NCBI GenBank assembly: GCA_937949555.1
Contig: CALEDV010000020.1
Span: forward strand, 1-35,758
Length of the DNA stretch: 35,758 bases
Origin: an uncultured bacterium
Lineage (GTDB): Bacteria > Nitrospirota > Thermodesulfovibrionia > Thermodesulfovibrionales > Dissulfurispiraceae
Reading direction: 5' to 3'
In this document: positions 7,652-15,804 of the stretch, in pieces
Layout of the letters: each line of letters begins with the position of its first letter
Position numbering within the stretch: position 1 is the stretch's first letter
Position numbers and translations under genes: made by a program
Notes under the pieces: model-generated
Database searches by the model: none
The model's input: the letters and a program-made list of their open reading frames with translations, nothing else
Told to the model about the DNA's origin: nothing

Positions 7652-8335
7652 ATGGCTGAAGAATTAAAAAATTTAGGTGAGGGTATTGGTAAGGCTGGGG
7701 CACAGGTAAAGGAAGGTGTAATAAGCAGCCTCAAGGGTATAAATGAGATAGAGGCTGAGATAGTCAGCCTTGTAAAGAACACCGTGTCAAACACCCTACG
7801 TGCTGCAGGAACGGTTACATCTGAAGGTCTTCCTATTGCAAAGGATGTGGTAAAGGGCGCCATACAGGCTACTGAAGAGGTAGGCACAGGGCTTATACTG
7901 AGCACTAAGAGTGTGGCAAAGGGAGTAGTTATGGGTGTAGCCGATGTGGGCGGTGATGTGGTCAATGCCGCTGGCCAGACCGTAAGGGGTGCCATAAAAG
8001 GTGCAGCTGAGATCGGCGCTGATGTTGCATTGGTAGGAAGACGTGCTGTGGATGGTGTTATTGAGGCTACAAAGGAGATTGGAGGCAATGTAGGAGATGT
8101 GGCTGTTACTGCCGTTAATTCAGCCATAGAGGCAGCAGGTACTATAGGAAACACAGCGCTAAGGGCAGTCAAGGATATGCTTGTGGGAGTTGTTGAAGGC
8201 GTTAAAGAGGTCGCTTCTGCAGCCCTTCCTAAGCCAAGACAGCAGGACTCAACAGGCATCCACTCAAATATGGATACAGAGCACAGTTCACCGGAGATCG
8301 AAAACCCAAGAAGAAAGAGAAAGGATTCTGAATAG
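7652..8335 (+). CDS. 22-residue amphipathic repeat protein (phasin/apolipoprotein-like)
   Basis: I do not recognise a named family. From the ATG at 7652 (AAGGAGG six bases upstream; a TTG at 7628 would swallow that site) the product is 227 residues. Residues 47-178 are six consecutive repeats of exactly 22 residues, with a partial seventh to 193. Typical openings are GAIKGAAEIG, GVIEATKEIG and SAIEAAGTIG, each followed by a V/A-rich second half. Such 11/22-mer amphipathic helices are typical of surface lipid-binding proteins (phasins, apolipoproteins, some LEA proteins). A hydrophilic tail rich in Ser, Glu, Arg and Lys follows. There is no signal peptide. It lies between an HMA_2 protein and a cation ATPase, which suggests a cytoplasmic coat or scaffold on the membrane around the pump. 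Confidence 0.6.
   Translation: MAEELKNLGEGIGKAGAQVKEGVISSLKGINEIEAEIVSLVKNTVSNTLRAAGTVTSEGLPIAKDVVKGAIQATEEVGTGLILSTKSVAKGVVMGVADVGGDVVNAAGQTVRGAIKGAAEIGADVALVGRRAVDGVIEATKEIGGNVGDVAVTAVNSAIEAAGTIGNTALRAVKDMLVGVVEGVKEVASAALPKPRQQDSTGIHSNMDTEHSSPEIENPRRKRKDSE
7790..8230 (+). repeat. Coding tandem repeat, 66-bp period, six copies plus a partial
   Basis: This DNA encodes the 22-residue repeats. Copies correspond to protein residues 47-68, 69-90, 91-112, 113-134, 135-156 and 157-178, with a partial copy at 179-193. The copies have diverged in sequence but keep exact length, which implies selection on helical phase. Confidence 0.7.
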
Positions 8336-8353
8336 TTTATCAAATAGGTTTAT

Positions 8354-11300
8354 ATGCTCAAGATAATAAATAGCTTTACCCCAGGGCGGGTAAGGCTAAG
8401 GGTAGATTGCCTTTACCGCTCTGAGGCTATTAAAGCCATCCTTGAACAAAGACTTGTTGAAATAAATGGGGTAGAACATTGTAGGGCTAATATACTTACC
8501 TCAAATATTCTTATCCTTTATAAAAAAGACCATTCCCATGATTATATAATCAGTCAAGCATCATTAGTTGTAGAGGAGATATGCCAGTCTCAGGTAACTA
8601 TTGTTAGGTCTGCGAAACCAAGTGTAAAGCCCTCAAATAGGGAGAATACACTAAGCAGAAAGAAACTGCGCAGACTTGTCACAAATGCTGAACCCCAGAC
8701 TGAGGAGCCATACCATTTAGTCGGGGTTGAGGTAATAAAAGAAAGATTTGATGTTGACATAACCAAAGGTATGTCCCATGAGAGGTCCTCTGAACTATTA
8801 AAACGATTTGGTCCCAATGTGCTGCCTGAATCTGTACCAAGGTCTGGATTGAGCATTTTTATTGGTCAGTTTAAATCCTTGCCTGTGGCATTGCTTGGGG
8901 TAGCAGCAGGTGTTTCTGCCTTTACAGGAGGGCTTCTTGATGCCCTTATTATTGGTGCAGTAGTGGTTATCAATGCCTGTATCGGCTATATAACAGAGGT
9001 GCAGGCTGAAAAGACCATCCATTCTCTGAAGGGTCTTGTAAAGCCTAAAGCATTGGTGTTAAGAAATAGCAAGGTAGTTGAGGTTGCTGCTCAAGACATT
9101 GTTCCAGGCGAGATATTGATTCTTAAACCAGGCTGTTATGTGGCTGCAGATGCAAGGTTGATTGAGGCATCGCACCTCAGTGTAGATGAATCAGCCCTCA
9201 CCGGTGAAAGTATGCCTGTTCTAAAGGACTCCTCTGTTCTCAAGGATAAGAATATACCCCTTGCTGACAGGCTCAACATGGTGTATATGGGCACACTTAT
9301 TACTGGAGGTCAGGGTATTGCTGTGGTTGTAAACACCGGCAGATACACAGAGATTGGAAAGATTCAGTTGCTTGTTGGAGAGGCTAAGTCACCTCAGACG
9401 CCTATGGAAAGACAGCTTGAGGAGATTGGCACAAGGCTCGTTTATATAAGCGGCATTGTTTGTATTGTGGTCTTTCTTATAGGACTATTAAGGGGAAGGG
9501 GGTTTCTTGAGATGTTCAAGATTGCTATTTCCCTTGCTGTAGCAGCAGTGCCGGAGGGATTGCCTACGGTGGCAACTACAACACTTGCCCTGGGTATAAA
9601 AAACATGAAAAGGCATCATGTGCTTATAAGACATCTTGATGCAGTAGAGACCCTTGGGGCTGTGCAGACCATCTGCCTGGACAAGACAGGCACACTGACC
9701 TTGAATCAGATGACCCTTACAACTATCTATTCAGGTATGCGTTATGTATATGTTTCAGACAAAGGGTTTCTTTCTGGAGACGATACAATTATACCTACAT
9801 CTCACAGGGACATCTCAGAACTCCTTAAGGTATGTGTATTATGCAATGAGAGCGAGTTAGAAGAGGGCAATGGAAGTATCCTCGTAAGAGGATCCTCTAC
9901 GGAGAATGCCCTAATATATTCTGCCTTTGCTGCGGGCATTGATGTAAAGGCATTACGGAGTCAGTATCCCCTCTTGAAGATAAGGCACCGATCGGAAAAC
10001 TGCAATATTATGGTTACGATGCACAGTATTGGAGACTCTAATTCTGAGCAAACATATATTGCTGTTAAGGGAAGTCCCAATGAGGTGCTCGCCCTTTGTC
10101 AATGGCATATAGTTGACTGCGAAGTTGTGCCTATTTCAGATTCTCAGCGGGCGGAGATTGAGTCTCAGAATGAGAAGATGGCAGGCAACGCCTTAAGGGT
10201 GCTTGGTGTAGCTTATGCAGCCACTGGTGAAGTTGAGGGCTGCGAAAAACCCCTTAATCTCTGTGATCTCTGCGAGCTTCCAACGGACAAGCAAAACTTT
10301 ATATGGCTTGGACTGACCGGTATGATTGATCCTATAAGGAAAGGAGTAAAGGAACTCATTGCCTCTTATCATAGGGCTGGTATTGACACAATTATGATAA
10401 CAGGAGATCAGGTGCCAACGGCATACTCTATTGGAAAGGAGTTGAATCTCAGTAGGGGCGAACAGTTGGAGATACTTGATTCTACCCATCTATCGGATAT
10501 ATCTCCTGAAATCCTTACGGCGCTTGCTCAGAAGGTGCATGTTTTTGCGAGAGTGAGTCCGGCTAATAAGCTTCAGATTGTGCAAGCCCTTCAGTCATCA
10601 GGCAGGATAGTGGCAATGACTGGCGATGGCATCAATGACGGACCTGCTTTAAAGGCTGCTGATATAGGCATTGCAATGGGACACACTGGAACAGATGTCG
10701 CAAGAGAGGTTGCCGATGTGGTGATAGAGGATGACAACCTTGAAACTATGATAATCAGCATCAGTCAGGGGAGAACAATTTATAATAACATAAGAAAGTC
10801 TGTGCGTTTTTTGCTCTCCACAAATATGAGCGAGATTATGGTCATGTTTGCTGCTATAACAGGAGGTTTAGGACAGCCCCTGAGTGCAATGCAGTTGTTA
10901 TGGATTAATCTGCTCTCAGATATTGCACCTGGTCTTGCCCTCTCCATGGAGCAGCCTGAGGCTGATGTCATGCATATGGCTCCAAGAGATCCTTCGTTGC
11001 CCATTATAAATAAAGAGGATTTCAAGAGGATTGCCTTTGAGGCATCTACACTTACTGCAGGTTCAATGGCGGCTTACTTATATGGAATATCGAGATATGG
11101 AGTTGGTCAAAGGGCAAGCTCTTTGTCCTTCCTGTCTCTGACCCTTGCCCAGATACTCCACTCCTTAAGCAGCAGGTCTGAAAAACACTCAATCCTTCAA
11201 AGCAATGCTATGGCAGAGAATAAATACATCAATTGGGCTGTAGGCGGGTCATTCCTACTTCAACTGCTTGCAATGGTAGTGCCTTCTATTAGGGGATTAC

Positions 11301-11416
11301 TTGGGATTGCGCCTCTAAGCCTACTTGATGGAGTGGTGATTGGAAGTTCTACAGTTCTACCCTTTATTATTAATGAGTCAACAAAGAGAAATAATAAAAT
11401 TTCGGAGGCTCTATGA
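8354..11416 (+). CDS. P2-type cation-transporting P-type ATPase with N-terminal HMA_2 domain
   Basis: A 1020-residue pump. Residues 1-77 are an HMA_2-like domain (TPGRVRLRV, then NILTSNILILY) without CxxC. The cation-ATPase N domain starts near 118, TGES is at 283-286, PEGLP at 400-404, DKTGT with phospho-acceptor D443, TGD at 683-685 and TGDGINDGPAL at 756-766; a C-terminal membrane block follows. Ion-site positions match SERCA-type Ca2+ pumps: E401 in PEGLP, N824 and E827 (TNMSE), and N852, S855 and D856 (NLLSD). There is no CPx/CPC motif, so this is a P2 pump and not a P1B soft-metal exporter; Ca2+ or Mn2+ is the likeliest substrate. The ribosome site is weak. The stop overlaps the MetK-like start (ATGA). 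Confidence 0.92.
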   Translation: MLKIINSFTPGRVRLRVDCLYRSEAIKAILEQRLVEINGVEHCRANILTSNILILYKKDHSHDYIISQASLVVEEICQSQVTIVRSAKPSVKPSNRENTLSRKKLRRLVTNAEPQTEEPYHLVGVEVIKERFDVDITKGMSHERSSELLKRFGPNVLPESVPRSGLSIFIGQFKSLPVALLGVAAGVSAFTGGLLDALIIGAVVVINACIGYITEVQAEKTIHSLKGLVKPKALVLRNSKVVEVAAQDIVPGEILILKPGCYVAADARLIEASHLSVDESALTGESMPVLKDSSVLKDKNIPLADRLNMVYMGTLITGGQGIAVVVNTGRYTEIGKIQLLVGEAKSPQTPMERQLEEIGTRLVYISGIVCIVVFLIGLLRGRGFLEMFKIAISLAVAAVPEGLPTVATTTLALGIKNMKRHHVLIRHLDAVETLGAVQTICLDKTGTLTLNQMTLTTIYSGMRYVYVSDKGFLSGDDTIIPTSHRDISELLKVCVLCNESELEEGNGSILVRGSSTENALIYSAFAAGIDVKALRSQYPLLKIRHRSENCNIMVTMHSIGDSNSEQTYIAVKGSPNEVLALCQWHIVDCEVVPISDSQRAEIESQNEKMAGNALRVLGVAYAATGEVEGCEKPLNLCDLCELPTDKQNFIWLGLTGMIDPIRKGVKELIASYHRAGIDTIMITGDQVPTAYSIGKELNLSRGEQLEILDSTHLSDISPEILTALAQKVHVFARVSPANKLQIVQALQSSGRIVAMTGDGINDGPALKAADIGIAMGHTGTDVAREVADVVIEDDNLETMIISISQGRTIYNNIRKSVRFLLSTNMSEIMVMFAAITGGLGQPLSAMQLLWINLLSDIAPGLALSMEQPEADVMHMAPRDPSLPIINKEDFKRIAFEASTLTAGSMAAYLYGISRYGVGQRASSLSFLSLTLAQILHSLSSRSEKHSILQSNAMAENKYINWAVGGSFLLQLLAMVVPSIRGLLGIAPLSLLDGVVIGSSTVLPFIINESTKRNNKISEAL

Positions 11417-12609
11417 AAAAGGACTTTATATTCTCCTCTGAGTCGGTGACAGAGGGACATCCTGACAAGCTCTGCGATCAGATAAGCGATGCCATAGTTG
11501 ATCACTTTTTGCAGCAGGATCCCTTTTCATCGGTGATTGCAGAATGTGCTGTTTCTACAGCAATAGTATTCATAGCGGCGCGATTTTCCTCTTCAGCACA
11601 TATAGACTTCTCCAGCGTTGCAAGAAATGTGATCAATCAAGTTGGTTATGACAGACACGACTTCAGCAGCAAAACCTGCAGCATTGTCACAAGTCTCAAG
11701 GAATTGCCGCCAGATGACTATAGAGTATTTAATGAACGGGAAATGACCGAAGAGGAGATTGATTTAGTGCCCGTTAAGAATCAGGTGACAAGTTTTGGCT
11801 TCGCCTGCAACCAGACAACGGCAATGATGCCCTATCCAATCTGGTTAGCCCAGAAGCTTTCAAGGAAACTATCCTCTGTGAGGTTTCAAAAGATCCTGCC
11901 TTATCTTGCCCCGGACGGAAAGACACAGGTGGCCATTGAGTATAAATCCGGTGTTCCTTATAGGATATACAGCATTACCATTGTGGCAAGCCAGCACCAA
12001 TCTGAAAGGCATGGGGGACCCTCAATAAACAAGCTTAGATCTGACATAAGGGATGGGGTGATAGATGCAGTCTTTGCTGATGAAGAATTAGTCCCTGACT
12101 CAAGTACAAAGATATTCATCAATCCTGAGGGCGCCTTTGTTACAGGAGGTCCCTCTGTTCATTCTGGATTGACTGGGAGAAAGAACGCTATTGATACCTA
12201 TGGAGAATACTCCCGTCATAGCGGTGCTGCGCTAAGTGGTAAGGATCCCACGAGGATTGACAGGGTAGGCGCCTATGCAGCACGTTATGCTGCAAAGAAT
12301 GTGATTGCCGCTGGACTTGCAGAACAGTGTGAGGTCCAGCTTAGCTACTCTATAGGGCAGTCAAGACCTGTGAGCATTCAGGTTGAGACCTTTGGAACTG
12401 GAAAGATATCTGACGAAACTATAGCCTCTATAATTGAAAGGCACTTTGACTTTAGGATAGCTGGCATACTGAGACAGTTTAACCTGCGATACCTGCCCCT
12501 TCAGATAAAGGGCGGGTTCTTCAGGAAGCTTGCTTCCTATGGGCATGTAGGGCGCATGGACATTGGGCTGCCCTGGGAACAGACTGACAAGGCACAACTG
12601 CTCGCATAG
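11413..12609 (+). CDS. metK: Divergent methionine adenosyltransferase (MetK-like)
   Basis: 398 residues, aligning along its length with S-adenosylmethionine synthetase. Retained: GHPDK (15-19), the glutamate of the potassium site (E44), the PDGKTQV segment, GGPxxxSGLTGRK, SGKDPTRIDR and the C-terminal PWEQTDKAQLL. These are mainly triphosphate, Mg2+ and K+ contacts. Changed: the family CETYVKTG is here ECAVSTA (active-site Lys to Ser), GGEITTSA is AARFSSSA (methionine-contacting Glu to Arg), GDQG is KNQV (Asp to Asn), and GGPMGDCG is GGPSVHSG (Asp to His). The usual methionine-site carboxylates are therefore gone. It starts four bases inside the ATPase gene with GGAGG upstream, so the two are translationally coupled. 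It may act on another substrate or have a structural role; the housekeeping MetK is probably elsewhere. Family assignment is firm, activity is not. Confidence 0.85.
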   Translation: MKKDFIFSSESVTEGHPDKLCDQISDAIVDHFLQQDPFSSVIAECAVSTAIVFIAARFSSSAHIDFSSVARNVINQVGYDRHDFSSKTCSIVTSLKELPPDDYRVFNEREMTEEEIDLVPVKNQVTSFGFACNQTTAMMPYPIWLAQKLSRKLSSVRFQKILPYLAPDGKTQVAIEYKSGVPYRIYSITIVASQHQSERHGGPSINKLRSDIRDGVIDAVFADEELVPDSSTKIFINPEGAFVTGGPSVHSGLTGRKNAIDTYGEYSRHSGAALSGKDPTRIDRVGAYAARYAAKNVIAAGLAEQCEVQLSYSIGQSRPVSIQVETFGTGKISDETIASIIERHFDFRIAGILRQFNLRYLPLQIKGGFFRKLASYGHVGRMDIGLPWEQTDKAQLLA

Positions 12610-12655
12610 GGGCATAGATTAATAATAAAACAGGGTCTCCTAAGAACTCTGGTTT

Positions 12656-12684
12656 GTCAACGAGAGGTCGTTCATGACTTTTTT
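12656..12684 (+). terminator. Possible intrinsic terminator after the MetK-like gene
   Basis: AACGA (12659-12663) pairs with TCGTT (12668-12672) around a GAGG loop. After a small bulge, GTC (12656-12658) can pair with GAC (12676-12678). A run of six T follows at 12679-12684. The stem is short, so this is a modest candidate. Its position between convergent genes fits. Confidence 0.45.
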
Positions 12685-12705
12685 AAGGAGATTTCTAAGG
12701 TTTAT

Positions 12706-13944
12706 TTAAGAGGGGTTACTGTTAAAATCCTTCATTCGCTGTTGCTGTTTAATTAGGTCATAAAACAGGGAATCTATTAACCCCAAAAGAGATTTGTACT
12801 TGCCTCCATAACTCTTTGACTTGGAAAATAATGAATCTCGCAGTGTTCTTATTTCGTCATTCTCTACATGAACATAGGTTAAATGAGATCTCATCATTTC
12901 CTGGCGCTCAAGAAACAAGAGCCTCTTGAGGTCCTCGAGAAAAGGGCAGAGGCTTGATTGAATTACTGATAATTGGGAAGCATATCTTTCGGCTTCCCTT
13001 GAGGTTTTAATAAGACCACAGAGTTCTTTTACAATAACATAAAGATTGCAGCATTCAAGACCCCTTATCCCTCTTCGCCACTGCAGGATCATAGGATTCC
13101 GCCAGAACCAAAGGAAGTTTTCTATACCGAAGGAAATTAATTCCTCAACTAAATTTTCAAGTCTGTCAACCTCTGGGATACTGTTGTAAAACCTGAGGTG
13201 TTGGGGCAAATCTTCAATTTCATCGCTTATCCCGGCATAATTCCATAGGTTTTTTAATACCCGATGTCCGTTATTATCCTCAGGGGTATCAAAATGTATA
13301 AGGGACAATAAAACCTTACCCTTTCCATAGTAACCCTCAAGAAATAGCGGGCTACCTTTAAGTCTTGAGGGATCTAAGTTAATGCCATAATGTCTCTCAA
13401 ATTCTTCCCATTGACCGTATCGTCGTACTGCTCCTACTGATAGATCTGCACTGAAAGAGTCATCGAAGACCTCTTTATAGGAGGCAAGGATTGAGACACT
13501 ATCTGGCTCTGGAATAAATTGTGAGGGCCACCAAACATGAAATAGTCCATCCTTTATACCCTCAAAGATTGCGTGACCTGAGGTCGCCGCCAATACCCTG
13601 CCGCTAAGGCTCGGCACTCTTTGCGCTGTAGGCATCCTTTTAACATTTAGTAGTCCAATGCCGTCCTTTGAGGCAAGTCCAGCCCCTCCACACAAACCAA
13701 TGTATGTGCCTCCAGAGCTTACAAATTCTTTTATAGCCCTAATACCTGACTCTCCAATTGCCTTGATCTTGTTAGATGCCCAACCACCAGGTACATAAAG
13801 GAGGTTGTATCTATCTGAGAGAGAATTATTCAATTCCTGAGATTTGATAATCTCAAAGGGTAGGCGGCATCCATAAAGTGCCTTCATTGACATAATGCCC
13901 CATATATATGATTCATCCCATAATAGTGCGGCTGTCTTTTTCAT
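12706..13944 (-). CDS. BPL_N / class-I glutamine-amidotransferase-like protein
   Basis: 412 residues. The N-terminal half matches the biotin-protein-ligase N-terminal-like (BPL_N) fold of the class-I GATase superfamily: LLYVPGGWASNK, then GGTYIGLCGGAGLA, whose cysteine sits at the nucleophile elbow, and later a GKVLLSLIHFDTPEDNN segment. The C-terminal half (from about residue 230) is helical and not recognised. There is no biotin-ligase catalytic domain. Its ATG lies one base after the stop of the CbiG-CobJ gene, so they are co-translated. Cobalamin assembly uses GATase-fold amidases (CbiA, CbiP), but this protein does not look like either, so a cobalamin role is only contextual. Confidence 0.7.
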   Translation of the reverse strand: MKKTAALLWDESYIWGIMSMKALYGCRLPFEIIKSQELNNSLSDRYNLLYVPGGWASNKIKAIGESGIRAIKEFVSSGGTYIGLCGGAGLASKDGIGLLNVKRMPTAQRVPSLSGRVLAATSGHAIFEGIKDGLFHVWWPSQFIPEPDSVSILASYKEVFDDSFSADLSVGAVRRYGQWEEFERHYGINLDPSRLKGSPLFLEGYYGKGKVLLSLIHFDTPEDNNGHRVLKNLWNYAGISDEIEDLPQHLRFYNSIPEVDRLENLVEELISFGIENFLWFWRNPMILQWRRGIRGLECCNLYVIVKELCGLIKTSREAERYASQLSVIQSSLCPFLEDLKRLLFLERQEMMRSHLTYVHVENDEIRTLRDSLFSKSKSYGGKYKSLLGLIDSLFYDLIKQQQRMKDFNSNPS

Positions 13945-13945
13945 C

Positions 13946-15703
13946 TTAATCCTTTTTGTACTGGTAGCCTCTGGGTGTAATTATGTAGTTGTTCCATACA
14001 TAGCTCTGAGAGTTGCCTATAATTACCGTAGTCTGCATGTCGATCTCATGATTGAGCATTTCCTTCAGGTTGGTGATTATTATATCCTCATTCTCGCGCA
14101 TAGCCCCTTTCACAATACCTACAGGTGTATCAGGATGCCTATGTTTAGCAATTATATCCCTTGCCCTATTTATATGCTCTGCCCTTCCTTTGCTTTTGGG
14201 ATTGTATAGTACAATTACAAAGTCGGCCTCTGCGGCGTTGTTTATCCTCTTTTCAATCACTTCCCATCTTGTAAGACGATCAGACAGGCTTATCGATGCA
14301 AAGTCATGCATCAAAGGGGCCCCAAGCCTTGAGGCACAAGCATTGAGGGCTGACAAACCAGGTATTATCTCTGTCTCTAACTCTGAAGGCTCAATCAAAA
14401 AAGACTTTCCTGAGTCCTCGGCATCTTTTAATAGCTCTAATACAAGTCCTGCCATTGCATAAATACCTGGGTCGCCTCCGCTGACTACCGCAACATTTTT
14501 GCCTGAGAGCGCCATCTCTACTGCCTTAGCGCATCTCTGTCTCTCTTCGGTCATGCCTGTGGAGAAGATTACCTTTTCATTTATCAGGGGCTTTATCTGT
14601 TCAATGTATGTGTCATAGCCAACAATAATCTCTGCCTCCTGTAGAGTCCTCTTTGCCTGAGCTGTCATATAGTCAGGAAGACCTGGTCCTGTTCCTATCA
14701 CTGACAGTTTAGAAATACAGGGTGTTAGTGTGTTGGTTTGAGCAATTGCAATGGTCAAATTGCCAGATTTGACCTTGTTGACGATGAGTTCCCCGTTCTT
14801 TGAGGCGAGCAGCGCTGCCGGTTCAGCCACAGCCTGTGCACCGGTTGCCCTTTTTGCTGCCTCAGAGACCGATACATTCTTAACATCATTAAGTCTGGAG
14901 GCAGGAAATCCCACTAAGGGAACGCCCATCTTCTTTGCAAGGTTCTTTAAGCCCTCTTCTTTTGTCTTGATATCAATGGTTGCAAACTTCGCAATTGAAA
15001 GCACACTGAGGTTGGCGTCACTAAAGACCCTCTTAATTGCCTCTTCAATCTCATCTATGGTAGTGCCTTTATTGCAGCCTATGCCTACATAGAGATTTTT
15101 TGGGCGGGCAATAAGCTGATCCCTTACTTTGCATCCACAGAGATTAAGTGATGCCTTGTTTGTGATTAGTAAATCTGCAAAGGGGGGGTCTACTAAGAGA
15201 TAGTCCTCTGGCAAATCAATCTTTAAAGGGTTATCAATAAATACACGCAAGGCTCCATTGTTTATAAATCTTGTAGTAACCTTAGGAATAAGATAAGGGT
15301 TCTCTATAAGTAAGTGCTTTTCCTTTGCCCAGAGGTCAGGTGCTGTTAAGTGGTTAATATCGGTAGATGTTGTCAGTACAGGTTCTGCATTTATCGCCTT
15401 AGCAGTCCTCTCTGCCAATTCATTTGCGCCTCCAAGGTGACCACTCAAGAGACTAATCACATATTTCCCCGCTTCATCTACTATCACCACTGGGGGATCG
15501 TTTTTTTTATTATCTAAAAGAGGCGCTATGGTTCTTGTGACTATCCCAGCTGCCATAACAAAAATAAGTTGACTATGATCCTCCCATGCCCTTTTTACGG
15601 CCCCTTGATTAAATCTCACTATTTCTGTATCCTTCAGATGGTTTTTGATCCTTTCTGCGGTTCTCAGGGCGCCTTCGGTAATATAAAAGACAGCAATTGA
15701 CAC
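13946..15703 (-). CDS. cbiG-cobJ: Cobalt-precorrin-5A hydrolase / precorrin-3B C17-methyltransferase fusion (CbiG-CobJ)
   Basis: A 585-residue two-enzyme fusion of anaerobic cobalamin ring synthesis. Residues 1 to about 330 are CbiG: MAAGIVTRTIAP and SGHLGGANELA in the N and middle parts, then LYVGIGCNKGT and a C-terminal domain with EPAAL. The remainder, from LSVIGTGPGLPDYMT, is a CobJ/CbiH SAM-dependent methyltransferase with VVSGGDPGIYAMAG and VLYNPKS motifs. CbiH ring-contracts cobalt-precorrin-3 and CbiG then removes acetaldehyde, so the fusion couples adjacent chemistry. The start is GTG at 15703, with GGAGGAATAAG just upstream. I see no cobalamin riboswitch in the short upstream gap. 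No other corrinoid genes are in the window, so the pathway is split on the chromosome or continues elsewhere. Confidence 0.92.
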   Translation of the reverse strand: MSIAVFYITEGALRTAERIKNHLKDTEIVRFNQGAVKRAWEDHSQLIFVMAAGIVTRTIAPLLDNKKNDPPVVIVDEAGKYVISLLSGHLGGANELAERTAKAINAEPVLTTSTDINHLTAPDLWAKEKHLLIENPYLIPKVTTRFINNGALRVFIDNPLKIDLPEDYLLVDPPFADLLITNKASLNLCGCKVRDQLIARPKNLYVGIGCNKGTTIDEIEEAIKRVFSDANLSVLSIAKFATIDIKTKEEGLKNLAKKMGVPLVGFPASRLNDVKNVSVSEAAKRATGAQAVAEPAALLASKNGELIVNKVKSGNLTIAIAQTNTLTPCISKLSVIGTGPGLPDYMTAQAKRTLQEAEIIVGYDTYIEQIKPLINEKVIFSTGMTEERQRCAKAVEMALSGKNVAVVSGGDPGIYAMAGLVLELLKDAEDSGKSFLIEPSELETEIIPGLSALNACASRLGAPLMHDFASISLSDRLTRWEVIEKRINNAAEADFVIVLYNPKSKGRAEHINRARDIIAKHRHPDTPVGIVKGAMRENEDIIITNLKEMLNHEIDMQTTVIIGNSQSYVWNNYIITPRGYQYKKD

Positions 15704-15746
15704 CTTATTCCTCCATAAAAAAGATTTACAATTTAATTAGCTATAA

Positions 15747-15764
15747 TGTGCCTTAATGGGCACA
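15747..15764. promoter_or_regulatory. Hairpin/dyad between cobalamin and cation-efflux genes
   Basis: TGTGCC (15747-15752) and GGCACA (15759-15764) are exact inverted copies around TTAATG, in the divergent gap next to a TATAAT at 15742-15747. It could be an operator for either direction. No known consensus is matched. Confidence 0.25.
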
Positions 15765-15804
15765 GGGATTATAAATAAATTATCTATGCTGTATAATAAC
15801 ACCT

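Noticed and set aside
7537-8343. 268-codon open frame on the minus strand
   Set aside because: It is antisense to the 22-mer repeat gene. Its low-complexity Ser/Thr/Ala/Pro composition mirrors the GC pattern of the repeats and it has no ribosome site.
14052-15092. Plus-strand open frames of 136 and 113 codons
   Set aside because: Antisense to CbiG-CobJ, which is conserved along its whole length.
15704-15804. Cobalamin riboswitch before cbiG-cobJ
   Set aside because: The gap is too short and no B12-box-like sequence was seen.
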